Program-made: the position numbers and the translations under genes
Assembly: GCA_011390635.1 (NCBI GenBank)
Contig: JAABSA010000004.1
Location: 1-64,000, forward strand
Source of the DNA: Desulfotignum sp.
Lineage (GTDB): Bacteria; Desulfobacterota; Desulfobacteria; Desulfobacterales; Desulfobacteraceae
Length of the DNA stretch: 64,000 bases
Direction of reading: 5' to 3'
Shown here: in pieces, positions 35,739 to 44,339 of the stretch
Numbering within the stretch: the stretch's first letter is position 1
How the letters are laid out: each line of letters begins with the position of its first letter
Notes under the pieces: model-generated
The model's database searches: none
The model's input: only the letters and a program-made list of their open reading frames with translations
Told to the model about the DNA's origin: nothing

Positions 35739-36965
35739 CTACCCTTTATTGATAATGTTTCTATGGGCCATGAGACGGATGGCGTTGATGCGGATAAAGC
35801 CTTCAGCATCTTCCTGGTTATATCCGCCTTCAATGTCCATGGAAGAAAGATCCTGGTCATAGAGGGATGAAGCACTGGTTCTGGCCACAGGATAGGCAAC
35901 CCCCTTGTACAGCTTGAGGGTGACCTCACCGTCAATGACTTCCTGGCTCTTGTCCATTGCTGCCATGAGAAATTCCATTTCCGGGCTGAACCAGAATCCG
36001 TTGTAAATGAGTTCGGCAAACTTGGCCCCCAGCATATCCCGAAGCCGCATGACCTCCCGATCCATGGCAATCCCTTCGATATCCTTGTGGGCCTCGTGGA
36101 GAATGGTGCCGCCAGGGGTTTCATACACCCCCCTGGATTTGATGCCCACAAAGCGGTTTTCCACCATGTCCAGGCGGCCGATGCCGTTTTCTCTTCCCAG
36201 CTGGTTCAGGTATTCAAACAATTCCAGGGCATCTGTTTTTTGCGTGCCGTCTTCCAGGTTCATCACCTGGACCGGGATACCGTCCTTGAACCGGATCTTG
36301 ATGCGGGTGGGTGTGTCAGGTGCTTTTTCAGGAGACACGGTATGGGAGTAGATGCTTTCTTCGCATTCATGGGCCGGATCTTCCAGGATGCCGGCTTCAT
36401 GGGATATGTGCAGCAGGTTGTCATCTTCGCTGTAAGGCTTGGAAGCACTCTGCTTGGTGGGAATGCCGTGCTTTTCTGCATAGGCCAGCAGATCGCTTCT
36501 CCCTTTAAAGGCTTCCAGAAAAGCTGGGTTTTTCCAGGGAGCGATGATCTTGATCTTTGGATTCAGCGCATAGTAGGACAGTTCAAAACGCACCTGGTCG
36601 TTTCCTTTGCCTGTTGCCCCGTGGGAAACATAGGCTGCACCGACGGATTGGGCGATTTCAATCTGTTTTTTGGCGATCAGTGGCCTTGCAATGGCGGTTC
36701 CCAGAAGATACCGGCCCTCGTAAAGGGTATTGGCCTTGAAGACCGGAAAAATATAATCGGTTACAAATTCCTTGCGCATATCTTCGATGAAAACATCTGA
36801 TGCGCCGATATTCAGGGCTTTTTTTCTGGCGGCATCAAAATCTTCCTGCTGGCCGATATTGGCCATATAGGCATATACGTGATATCCCTGTTCCAGCAGC
36901 CATTTGAGGATGACCGAGGTATCCAGCCCGCCTGAGTAGGCCAGAACCACTTTTTGTTTTGACAT
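35739..36965 (-). CDS. argG: Argininosuccinate synthase
   Basis: This 408-residue ligase joins citrulline and aspartate, with ATP, in arginine synthesis. The ATP-binding P-loop is AYSGGLDTS (about residues 9-17). Other family landmarks are [16 protein letters not shown] and [24 protein letters not shown] lies before the ATG at 36965; the longer frame to 37052 covers the leader and is not believed. A short open frame rich in arginine codons ends 8 bases before this start (see 36974-37012), suggesting translational control by arginine. Confidence 0.96.
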   Translation of the reverse strand: MSKQKVVLAYSGGLDTSVILKWLLEQGYHVYAYMANIGQQEDFDAARKKALNIGASDVFIEDMRKEFVTDYIFPVFKANTLYEGRYLLGTAIARPLIAKKQIEIAQSVGAAYVSHGATGKGNDQVRFELSYYALNPKIKIIAPWKNPAFLEAFKGRSDLLAYAEKHGIPTKQSASKPYSEDDNLLHISHEAGILEDPAHECEESIYSHTVSPEKAPDTPTRIKIRFKDGIPVQVMNLEDGTQKTDALELFEYLNQLGRENGIGRLDMVENRFVGIKSRGVYETPGGTILHEAHKDIEGIAMDREVMRLRDMLGAKFAELIYNGFWFSPEMEFLMAAMDKSQEVIDGEVTLKLYKGVAYPVARTSASSLYDQDLSSMDIEGGYNQEDAEGFIRINAIRLMAHRNIINKG

Positions 36966-36973
36966 GGTAACTC

Positions 36974-37012
36974 CTAACGCGGGAAACCCGCAACCCAAGA
37001 GCCCCTCCTCAT
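36974..37012 (-). CDS. Possible 12-residue arginine-rich leader peptide of argG
   Basis: An ATG at 37012 opens a 12-codon frame, [12 protein letters not shown], whose TAG stop runs into the argG ribosome site (TAGGAG) 8 bases before the argG ATG. Three of the twelve residues are arginine: two are consecutive AGG codons after the start and one is directly before the stop. The message can fold in two ways of interest. CTCCTCA (37044-37038) can pair with TGAGGAG (37011-37005) at the leader start, and GCGGG/CCCGC can form a hairpin inside it. No strong ribosome site precedes the frame, only an A-rich run. This is an inference from sequence; it could be chance. Confidence 0.35.
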   Translation of the reverse strand: MRRGSWVAGFPR

Positions 37013-37271
37013 TTTTTTTGTTTTTTTTGACAAGAACTGAGGAGTAAGGCACTAATGTATATAAAAATTCATGGGGCCTATTTAGACGAAAATCATTGCA
37101 ATAGTCAAGGACTTATGTGTATTCCCAAAATTGGTGTGTTTCGTCTTGCGTGCCACCAGGCGCTGGATCACAACTGCGCCATACTCACCTTTCAAAAGTG
37201 CTGCCATGGAACAGTTTATGTCAAAACAACCTGTCATGTCAAACTGATAGGGGACAGAAAGGAGGACAAGG
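37013..37271 (-). promoter_or_regulatory. argG upstream region and promoter candidate
   Basis: On the minus strand TTGACA (37242-37237) and CATAAA (37220-37215) are spaced 16 bases apart. This would give a leader of roughly 240 bases ahead of argG. The leader contains a second weaker promoter-like TTGACT near 37105 and an A-rich run before the leader peptide. No known riboswitch or T-box pattern was recognised. Confidence 0.4.
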
Positions 37272-38162
37272 TCAGGTGAAAATGGTGAGCAAAGCGCCTG
37301 ATACAGCCAGGCAGATGGCCAGTGCCTTATGTGTGGTAATTTTTTCTTTGAGAAACACCGCTGCCAGAATAAATATGAAAATGGTGGACATCTGGTTGAG
37401 GATGGCTGCCCGGGAAGCGGTGGTATATTTCATGCCCGCCACCCAGAGGATCAGGGCGATATAGTTGCCGCAGATGGATGCCGGCAGGGCAATGAGCCAG
37501 GCCCTGGACCATTTGAGTTCCGCTAGATAGCGTTTTCTGGCCGGCAGGCAGGCCACCAGGATCATGAGCGTGACAATACCCGCACTTACCCGCACCAGTG
37601 TGGCCCAGAACACATCGGTATGTACCAGGATTTCTTTGATGATGACAATCCCCAAAGATAAAAATATCATGGCCAGGATACCGGCAATGATGCCTGCCAT
37701 GTTGTCGGTGGGCGGCACAGTGGGATCCATGGCCAGATCCTTTTTTCGCAAAGACCCCACCAGAACGGCAGATAATACCATCAGGCCGCCGATGATACCG
37801 CCCAATCCCAGGCTTTCATCCAGCAGAAGAAAGGAAAAAAACAGCACACTGGGCAGATAGAGGCATTCCACAATGGCCACAAGGCCTGCCCCCAGGCGGT
37901 TCAAGGCCATGAAAAAGAACAGATCCGCCAGGGTGATGCCCAAAAATCCGGACAAAGACAGGATCACCCAGTCGTTCAAAGGTTGGTCCGGAAAAAAAGG
38001 GATTCGTAGTATCAACATGGTGGCAGTCACCAGAACCATGGCCACCAGGCTTTTATAAATATTTAGGGAAATGGGGGAAAACACTTCCCCGCTTTTTTTA
38101 AACAAAATAACGGCAGCAGCCCAGAAAAAAGCGGATCCCAGTGCAAAAACAGATCCCAGCAT
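37272..38162 (-). CDS. EamA/DMT-family transporter
   Basis: This 296-residue inner-membrane protein has two EamA repeats, about five helices each (1-137 and 155-296). The start SVFALGSAFFWAAAVILFKK and the ends of both repeats fit the drug/metabolite transporter superfamily. Members export amino acids, sugars or drugs; the substrate is not predictable. It starts 3 bases after the stop of the MaoC-like gene and is probably cotranscribed with it. Confidence 0.85.
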   Translation of the reverse strand: MLGSVFALGSAFFWAAAVILFKKSGEVFSPISLNIYKSLVAMVLVTATMLILRIPFFPDQPLNDWVILSLSGFLGITLADLFFFMALNRLGAGLVAIVECLYLPSVLFFSFLLLDESLGLGGIIGGLMVLSAVLVGSLRKKDLAMDPTVPPTDNMAGIIAGILAMIFLSLGIVIIKEILVHTDVFWATLVRVSAGIVTLMILVACLPARKRYLAELKWSRAWLIALPASICGNYIALILWVAGMKYTTASRAAILNQMSTIFIFILAAVFLKEKITTHKALAICLAVSGALLTIFT

Positions 38163-38165
38163 GGA

Positions 38166-39107
38166 TTACCTGTCCCGGTCCCCAAAATTCACATTTCCCT
38201 TAAGGTGCGGCCGGCGGCCGGCAGCATCCCGAAGTTCAAAACAGATCCGGTTCTGCCCGGGGCCGGCAATGATATGTTCATACCCCAGGGTCAGGGCTGC
38301 AGGCATGAAAATCGGCAGCTTGAATGCGGCATCCACTGTAAAGGTTCGGGAAAACGCCATGGGTTGTTCCAGTCCGGCCAGGGTCCGTGCCAGGCTCCAC
38401 ATCCCATGGGCAATGGCCTGTTTAAAACCGATGAGCCGGGCGGTGGTATCAAACAGGTGGTGGGGGTTGTAATCCCCTGATACCTGTGCATATCTGCGGC
38501 CGGTGTCTGCTGGTACCTGAATGGTGAGCCTCGGCGGCAGGAACTGGTCCTTAATCTGTTTTTTAGGCGTGGTTCCAGGAACCGGGTTCCTGGTCAGATA
38601 GGTGGAGATTCCCTGCCAGACCTGGGTGTTTTTTTTATGTATTTGCAGATGAAACCGGGTGGTTATGCCTTTTGAAGTCCGGGTCATATCCTTGAGGGTG
38701 CAGGTCAGATCCAGGGTGTCATATATCCCTACCGGGTGTATTGCTTCAAAGGACTGACCGGTCTGGATCAGCCCCATGGGGTTGACGGGGAAAAAATGCG
38801 AGGTAACGTACCTGCCCAGCATGCCGATGAAAAGGGTCTGAAGAAAGCTGGGTGGGATGGCAGGGTCTTTTGATGTATGGGAAAATCCGCACACCTGCCG
38901 GTATCGGTCGATCTTTTCCGGATCAGGCACAAAACCGGACAGACATAACTGCCCTTTTGGAACCCGGGCATTTAACGGCAGGCCCGGCTTTCGAACCAGG
39001 GACAAGGCCAGTAGTTTGCAGAATACCGCCGGCATGGGCGGCAGGGTTTTCAGACGGACACAAGGGATAGGTTCGGTCAGGGGAATCTGGGTGGTATCGG
39101 TTTCCAT
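38166..39107 (-). CDS. MaoC-like (R)-specific enoyl-CoA hydratase / double hot-dog protein
   Basis: This 313-residue protein has a C-terminal hydratase-2 motif: YAQVSGDYNPHHLFDTTARL, then GFKQAIAHGMW (about 215-247), containing the Asp and His of the catalytic dyad. The N-terminal half looks like a second, degenerate hot-dog fold. It would hydrate a 2-enoyl-CoA (or enoyl-ACP) to the (R)-3-hydroxy compound. The EamA transporter gene follows directly. A perfect 14-base palindrome lies 55 bases upstream of its start. The natural substrate is unknown. Confidence 0.82.
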   Translation of the reverse strand: METDTTQIPLTEPIPCVRLKTLPPMPAVFCKLLALSLVRKPGLPLNARVPKGQLCLSGFVPDPEKIDRYRQVCGFSHTSKDPAIPPSFLQTLFIGMLGRYVTSHFFPVNPMGLIQTGQSFEAIHPVGIYDTLDLTCTLKDMTRTSKGITTRFHLQIHKKNTQVWQGISTYLTRNPVPGTTPKKQIKDQFLPPRLTIQVPADTGRRYAQVSGDYNPHHLFDTTARLIGFKQAIAHGMWSLARTLAGLEQPMAFSRTFTVDAAFKLPIFMPAALTLGYEHIIAGPGQNRICFELRDAAGRRPHLKGNVNFGDRDR

Positions 39108-39161
39108 GTTTGCGTGTATTAATCCATATGTTCAAAAATGCCGGTATGCCAAAATATTGGG

Positions 39162-39175
39162 CGGTTCGCGAACCG
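39162..39175. promoter_or_regulatory. Perfect palindrome CGGTTCGCGAACCG
   Basis: A 14-base perfect palindrome lies between the divergent hydratase and large glutamate dehydrogenase genes, 55 bases upstream of the hydratase start. It is a good operator candidate. The binding protein is unknown. Confidence 0.5.
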
Positions 39176-39321
39176 TCCTTACGTTATAAGCTTTTGAGCC
39201 TATCCTTGTTTTTGTCTGAAGTCAATACGTAGGTCACGCTTTGACGGGACGATCTTGTGCAGACAATTTGCGCCAGGTATCTGAAAATTAACTCTTTTTT
39301 GTAAAAAAGATCCGATTATGG

Positions 39322-39350
39322 TTGACCCTGTCGGGATTAAAGTATACTAG
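39322..39350 (+). promoter_or_regulatory. Candidate sigma-70 promoter of the glutamate dehydrogenase genes
   Basis: TTGACC at 39322-39327 is followed by TATACT (15-base spacing) or TACTAG (17-base spacing), giving a leader of about 40 bases to the ATG at 39396. The -35 context TTGACCCTGT repeats that before the ABC importer. Confidence 0.5.
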
Positions 39351-39395
39351 CAAGACCGTAAGACCCGTTTGAAAATACAAAAAACAGGAGATATT

Positions 39396-42300
39396 ATGGA
39401 TACCCAGTCCGACAGCCCGCTGATGACAGTTTCAGAAGGCGCCCTTATCATAGCAAAAGCCAAACGCGTAAACCTTAACCCCAGCCTGTTGTACGAGGCG
39501 GTGATCGATCTGGCTTCCGAAGGTCTGATTACTGCCAACTGCATTAACCGGGCAGCCGGCATTCTTCTCAATGACCTGGGATTTCCCACCTATTTTTTTG
39601 AAACGATTACCAAAGATTCCTTGAAAAGCATTCTGGCATCCATTGCCAAAGGCATCCGCATCAGCGGGGACAAGGTCGCGCTTCATTCCTGGGTGGCGGA
39701 TATCGATTTCGACCTGAACCAGGACAGCAGTGTCCAGCGGGTACGCATTGCTACCGCCGAAACCCGGGACAGAATGGAACGGGTACTGGATAAGCTGTTG
39801 TCCGGCCATAGAAGAGAATATTATTACAACCCGGAAAAAGAATACTATACCTATGTGTTCCGGCCGGAAACCGTGGCGGATTTTCAGGATGCTGATTTTG
39901 CCGAGTCCCGGTTCCTTTTTAACCGGAACAAGGATTATATCGCCATCCCCCGGCTGACCCGGAACCGGTATGAAAAATTTCTGGGACAGGTTGACCAGCA
40001 TGTCACCCCGTTTGTGGAACTGTTCAACCTGTCGGATATCGGGGAAATCCGGTTCATGTTCAATTCTGATTTTGAGCGGCCCCAGCTGCCGGTTCTCAGA
40101 AAGCTGTTTGCCGATCACGGGCTGACCATCACCCGGGCCTATTGGGAACCTTATTTCACAGAAACCAGGGTACCCTCATCCATCTGCTCTCTGTATGTGG
40201 CAGGAGAATTGTCAAGGAACAAGGAAGCGCTGCTGCTGGAAGACCTGCGGGCTTTTTTGAGCTTCCACATCACCCGTATCACCCGGCTTTATGTGGAGGG
40301 TCTTCTCAGTTTTAAAGAAATGCTGTTTGCCGGCAATGCCGTGGATTTCACCCACATGTTTATTTTCAAGGAGCAGGGAACCAGAACAGACAGGGAGATC
40401 ATGGAAAGCCTGACTTCCGTGGATCATCAGGAAGCATTTTCAGCACGGATACATGAATCCAATAAATTCACCTATGTATCTGATATGATTCTGGATACTG
40501 CCATGGAACATCCAGACTTGGTGCAGTTTTTATATGGGCTCTTTGATGCCAAATTCAATCCGGACGGCCCTGGTGATTTGCCGGAAAAACAATTGCAGGC
40601 AAAGGCAGCGGAATTTGACCAATTGCTGGCAGTGCGTTTCATGGATGATCCTTTGGCCTATGATTTGTTCAAATTCATGTTGAAACTTGTGTCAGCATGT
40701 TTGAAAACCAATTTTTACAAACCGGAGAAACGTTCCTTTTCCTTCCGTCTGAATAATACAGTTCTGGATCCGCTGGTGTTCAAACAATTTGTATATGGCC
40801 TGTTCTTTGTCAATGGCCATTATTCATGCGGCACCCATCTGCGGGCCGATGATATTGCCAGAGGCGGTCTGCGCATGATCCGGGTAACACCGGCCAACCA
40901 TGGCATGGAACTGGATAATGCGGTTCTGCTCAATTATGCGTTGGGACCCAAGGCCCAGCGTCTCAAGCACAAGGATATCTGTGAAAGCGGATCCAAAGGG
41001 GTGGTGGTACCCCATCCCGTGTATGCAAGCTACAGCATGGATGCGCTATATGACTATACCGAGGGGATAATGGACCTGATGCTCAAACATGGGCGTGTGA
41101 AAGACTATTATGGCCGTCCTGAGATGATATTTTTCGGACCGGATGAAGGCACCGCACCCTTGATGGATGCTGTGGCCTTTCGGGCAAAGCAGCGGGGATA
41201 TGCCCATTGGCGGACCATCACCACGGGCAAGAGCTTCGGCATTCCACACGACACTTATGGGATGCTGTTAAACAAGGACCTGTTCGGTCTGGTACCGGCC
41301 GGTAAGGCCGGCACGGAACTGCTCATCAACGGCGAATCCTGCAGCACTACCACAGACATGGATGAAATCTATGCCCGTATCGGCGGGCAGGTGAACTTCA
41401 GCGGTATGACCACAACCTCGGTTATGGGCGCTTTCAGAACATTGATCAGCCATTACGGTGAAAAAGAAAAAGACCTGAACCTGATGATGACCGGCGGGCC
41501 GGACGGGGATCTGGGCAGCAATGAGATCCAGTGCTACAAAGGCAACATCTGCCTGTTGGTGGACGGCGGGTCCATCTTGTTTGACCCGGATGGTCTGGAT
41601 AAGCCCGCCCTCATGAAAATCGCCTTTATGCGCCACACTGCCCCAAGGGCCAATTCCCTGGCCTATCCGAAAGAAAAGCTGGGCAAAAACGGATTCCAGG
41701 TACCCTTGAAAGCCAAGGGTATTACCCTTCCTGATGGTACATTTGTGGCGGACGGAGCCATGTTCCACCGCAATTTCATCACCGATCCGGCCAACCGCAA
41801 ATATATCGAGCAGGCCAATATCCAGGCCTTCATCCCCTGCGGCGGGTTCAAAGACACCATCAACCAGCGCAACGTTACGCAGTTTACCGGCCTGTTCAGG
41901 GAGCTGCGGTTTATTGTGGAAGGCGCCAATGTATTTTTTGCTGATGCAGCCAGGCGGTACATCGCAAAAAAGACCGATATTCGCCAGATAAAGGACTCTT
42001 CGGCCAACAAGGGTGGGGTGTTTTCCTCGGCCGTAGCGGAAGTGCTTACCGCTTTTCTGTTTGAAGATGATTATGAAAAAAGGCTTTTGGAAGATACCGG
42101 CACCCGGTGGGCTTTGATCCGGGATATCCTGACCCTGGTGCATACCCATGCCTGCAATGAAGCCGGTATGCTTCTGAAAATTTATGACAAAAATCCGCAA
42201 GTGCCTTTGTTTGTGTTGTCTGAACAGACCAGTGAGCAGATTTTCACCTTCCAGAACCAGGTGGCGGCCCATCTGGATGCCATTGCTGCGGATCAGGATT

Positions 42301-42542
42301 TGCTCTGGCAGGTCCTGGCAGCCTATATCCCCGGTGTATTGGTGAAAATTTTAGGCAAAGAGGCGATTCTGAACATCATGAATGCGGATAAGCTCACAGC
42401 ATACCGCAATGCCATCGTGACCAAAAAACTGGCAGCCACGGCCTTTTACCGGTATGGCAGTGACTGGGATGCCTATGTGGCATCTGTTGATCCTGATTTT
42501 ATTGGTGCCATGAAACAATTGTTTGAAACAAATACCCAATAG
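39396..42542 (+). CDS. Large NAD-type glutamate dehydrogenase (about 115 kDa)
   Basis: This 1048-residue enzyme belongs to the large glutamate dehydrogenase class, whose catalytic core is embedded in long extensions. The core begins after about residue 480: HLRADDIARGGLRMIRV, KGVVVPHPVY, then the dinucleotide region with GGPDGDLGSNEI and CGGFKDTIN. Roughly the first 450 residues match the regulatory N-terminal region of such enzymes. It probably runs in the catabolic direction, glutamate to 2-oxoglutarate plus ammonium with NAD. The ATG at 39396 has AGGAG 5 bases before it. The GdhA-type gene follows after 39 bases, so both types may be cotranscribed. Confidence 0.88.
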   Translation: MDTQSDSPLMTVSEGALIIAKAKRVNLNPSLLYEAVIDLASEGLITANCINRAAGILLNDLGFPTYFFETITKDSLKSILASIAKGIRISGDKVALHSWVADIDFDLNQDSSVQRVRIATAETRDRMERVLDKLLSGHRREYYYNPEKEYYTYVFRPETVADFQDADFAESRFLFNRNKDYIAIPRLTRNRYEKFLGQVDQHVTPFVELFNLSDIGEIRFMFNSDFERPQLPVLRKLFADHGLTITRAYWEPYFTETRVPSSICSLYVAGELSRNKEALLLEDLRAFLSFHITRITRLYVEGLLSFKEMLFAGNAVDFTHMFIFKEQGTRTDREIMESLTSVDHQEAFSARIHESNKFTYVSDMILDTAMEHPDLVQFLYGLFDAKFNPDGPGDLPEKQLQAKAAEFDQLLAVRFMDDPLAYDLFKFMLKLVSACLKTNFYKPEKRSFSFRLNNTVLDPLVFKQFVYGLFFVNGHYSCGTHLRADDIARGGLRMIRVTPANHGMELDNAVLLNYALGPKAQRLKHKDICESGSKGVVVPHPVYASYSMDALYDYTEGIMDLMLKHGRVKDYYGRPEMIFFGPDEGTAPLMDAVAFRAKQRGYAHWRTITTGKSFGIPHDTYGMLLNKDLFGLVPAGKAGTELLINGESCSTTTDMDEIYARIGGQVNFSGMTTTSVMGAFRTLISHYGEKEKDLNLMMTGGPDGDLGSNEIQCYKGNICLLVDGGSILFDPDGLDKPALMKIAFMRHTAPRANSLAYPKEKLGKNGFQVPLKAKGITLPDGTFVADGAMFHRNFITDPANRKYIEQANIQAFIPCGGFKDTINQRNVTQFTGLFRELRFIVEGANVFFADAARRYIAKKTDIRQIKDSSANKGGVFSSAVAEVLTAFLFEDDYEKRLLEDTGTRWALIRDILTLVHTHACNEAGMLLKIYDKNPQVPLFVLSEQTSEQIFTFQNQVAAHLDAIAADQDLLWQVLAAYIPGVLVKILGKEAILNIMNADKLTAYRNAIVTKKLAATAFYRYGSDWDAYVASVDPDFIGAMKQLFETNTQ

Positions 42543-42581
42543 GGCTATAAAAGGGAAAATTACAGGATACAGGAGAGAAAA

Positions 42582-43931
42582 ATGACTACCATCATGGACA
42601 TCATTACGGCAAGAGATCCTTTTGAAAAAGAATTCCACCAGGCGGTCACAGAAGTGATTGAATCGGTGAAACCGGTTCTGGACCAGAATCCCGAATACCG
42701 CCATGCCGGTATCATGGAGCGCATGGTTGAGCCGGAACGTACCATTCAATTCAGGGTGCCCTGGATGGATGACCAGGGCAAGGTTCAGGTCAACAGGGGG
42801 TTCAGGATTGAAATGAATTCAGCCATCGGACCCTATAAAGGCGGCCTGCGGTTCCACCCGTCGGTCAATTTGTCCATCCTCAAGTTTCTGGCTTTTGAAC
42901 AGGTGTTTAAAAATGCGCTGACAACCCTGCCCATGGGGGGGGGGAAAGGCGGATCCGATTTTGATCCCAAGGGGAAATCAGACAATGAGGTTATGCGTTT
43001 CTGCCAGAGTTTCATGGCGGAACTGTACCGCCATTTGGGGCCGGATACCGATGTGCCGGCCGGGGATATCGGTGTGGGGAGCCGGGAAATAGGATATTTG
43101 TTCGGCATGTATAAAAAATTGAAAAATGAATTTACCGGCGTGCTCACCGGCAAGAGCCTGAACTGGGGGGGCAGTCTTATCAGGCCTGAAGCCACGGGAT
43201 ACGGGGCAGTATTTTTTGCCGATGAAATACTGGCTACGAAAAACCAGACACTGAAAGACAAAACCTGCCTGGTTTCCGGTTCCGGCAATGTGGCCCAGTA
43301 TACCACGGAAAAAATAATCGACCTGGGCGGCAGAGTGGTAACCCTGTCTGATTCTTCCGGGTATATCTATGATGAAAAGGGCATTGACAGAGGAAAACTG
43401 CAATTTGTCATGTACCTGAAAAATGTGAAGCGGGGACGTATCAAAGAATACGCAGACAAATATCCGGAAGCAGTCTATACAGAACTGGATCCTGGATCCG
43501 ACCATAATCCCTTGTGGGATCACAAAGCGGAATGTGCCTTTCCATCAGCCACCCAGAATGAAATCAATGAAAAGGATGCCCGGAATATGGTCAAAAACGG
43601 GGTCCAGGTGGTCGCTGAAGGGGCCAATATGCCCACCATGCCTGAAGGGGTTGATATTTTTCTGGACAGTAAGGTTCTTTTTGCCCCCGGCAAGGCGGCC
43701 AATGCCGGAGGGGTTGCTGTGTCAGGTCTTGAGATGTCCCAGAACGCCATGCGCATCAAATGGTCCAAGCAGGAAGTGGAGGCCAGGCTCAAAGGCATCA
43801 TGCAGCGCATTCATGCAGATTGTCTGACCGCATCCGAAGAATACGGCACCCCGGGCAATTATGTGAACGGTGCCAACATCGCTGGATTTGTTAAGGTGGC
43901 CGATGCCATGATGGACCAGGGCCTTGTGTGA
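42582..43931 (+). CDS. gdhA: NADP-type glutamate dehydrogenase (GdhA-like)
   Basis: This 449-residue hexameric-type enzyme assimilates ammonium onto 2-oxoglutarate. The substrate lysines lie in PYKGGLRFHP (K86), VFKNALT (K110) and GGGKGGSDFDP (K122), with PAGDIGVGSREIGY further on. The coenzyme domain SGSGNVAQYTTEKI with SDSSGYIYDEKG closely resembles the NADP enzymes of enteric bacteria, whereas the preceding gene is the NAD type. AGGAGAG precedes the ATG. Its stop directly abuts the stop of the convergent unknown gene at 43932, with no room for a separate terminator. Confidence 0.94.
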   Translation: MTTIMDIITARDPFEKEFHQAVTEVIESVKPVLDQNPEYRHAGIMERMVEPERTIQFRVPWMDDQGKVQVNRGFRIEMNSAIGPYKGGLRFHPSVNLSILKFLAFEQVFKNALTTLPMGGGKGGSDFDPKGKSDNEVMRFCQSFMAELYRHLGPDTDVPAGDIGVGSREIGYLFGMYKKLKNEFTGVLTGKSLNWGGSLIRPEATGYGAVFFADEILATKNQTLKDKTCLVSGSGNVAQYTTEKIIDLGGRVVTLSDSSGYIYDEKGIDRGKLQFVMYLKNVKRGRIKEYADKYPEAVYTELDPGSDHNPLWDHKAECAFPSATQNEINEKDARNMVKNGVQVVAEGANMPTMPEGVDIFLDSKVLFAPGKAANAGGVAVSGLEMSQNAMRIKWSKQEVEARLKGIMQRIHADCLTASEEYGTPGNYVNGANIAGFVKVADAMMDQGLV

Positions 43932-44339
43932 TTAAAAATCTGTGATATCCGGCGCGATGACAGCCATTTCATTGGGACGGATGGGCCGCCAGGATATGGA
44001 ATACAGGGTGTTGTCAGACAGTTTCCGGTCAGGGGTCAAATGGGCTACCATGACCGGATCGCCCATTTTTATCCACATCACCTTTGCCATATCCAGCTGG
44101 TATTCTTCGCTGATTTTTTCAGCAAAATTATGGATATAATTTCCCAGGGATGTGTTCATGACAGCCTTTGTTTTCAATGGCTTGAATACCACGGCAAAGG
44201 GAAACAGGTATTGGATACTGCCGTTTTCATCCCCTATCCGTATAATCCTGACCCGGTAGCGGCCGGGCCACCAGGTAATGGGTTTTTTGCCGGAACGGCT
44301 TTTCCCATCCCATTCATAGGTGATATCATGCACGATCAT
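43932..44339 (-). CDS. Unknown 135-residue protein coupled to the GalT/HIT-like gene
   Basis: I do not recognise this family. The protein is soluble, tryptophan- and proline-rich near the ends (KPITWWPGRYRVRI, SISWRPIRPNEMAV) and probably beta-rich, without signal peptide, membrane segment or cysteine clusters. The start overlaps the stop of the preceding 558-residue gene (ATGA), with AAGGAGATACC before it, so the two products are likely made together and may interact. Ordinary codon use and good ribosome sites support a real gene. Confidence 0.7.
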   Translation of the reverse strand: MIVHDITYEWDGKSRSGKKPITWWPGRYRVRIIRIGDENGSIQYLFPFAVVFKPLKTKAVMNTSLGNYIHNFAEKISEEYQLDMAKVMWIKMGDPVMVAHLTPDRKLSDNTLYSISWRPIRPNEMAVIAPDITDF

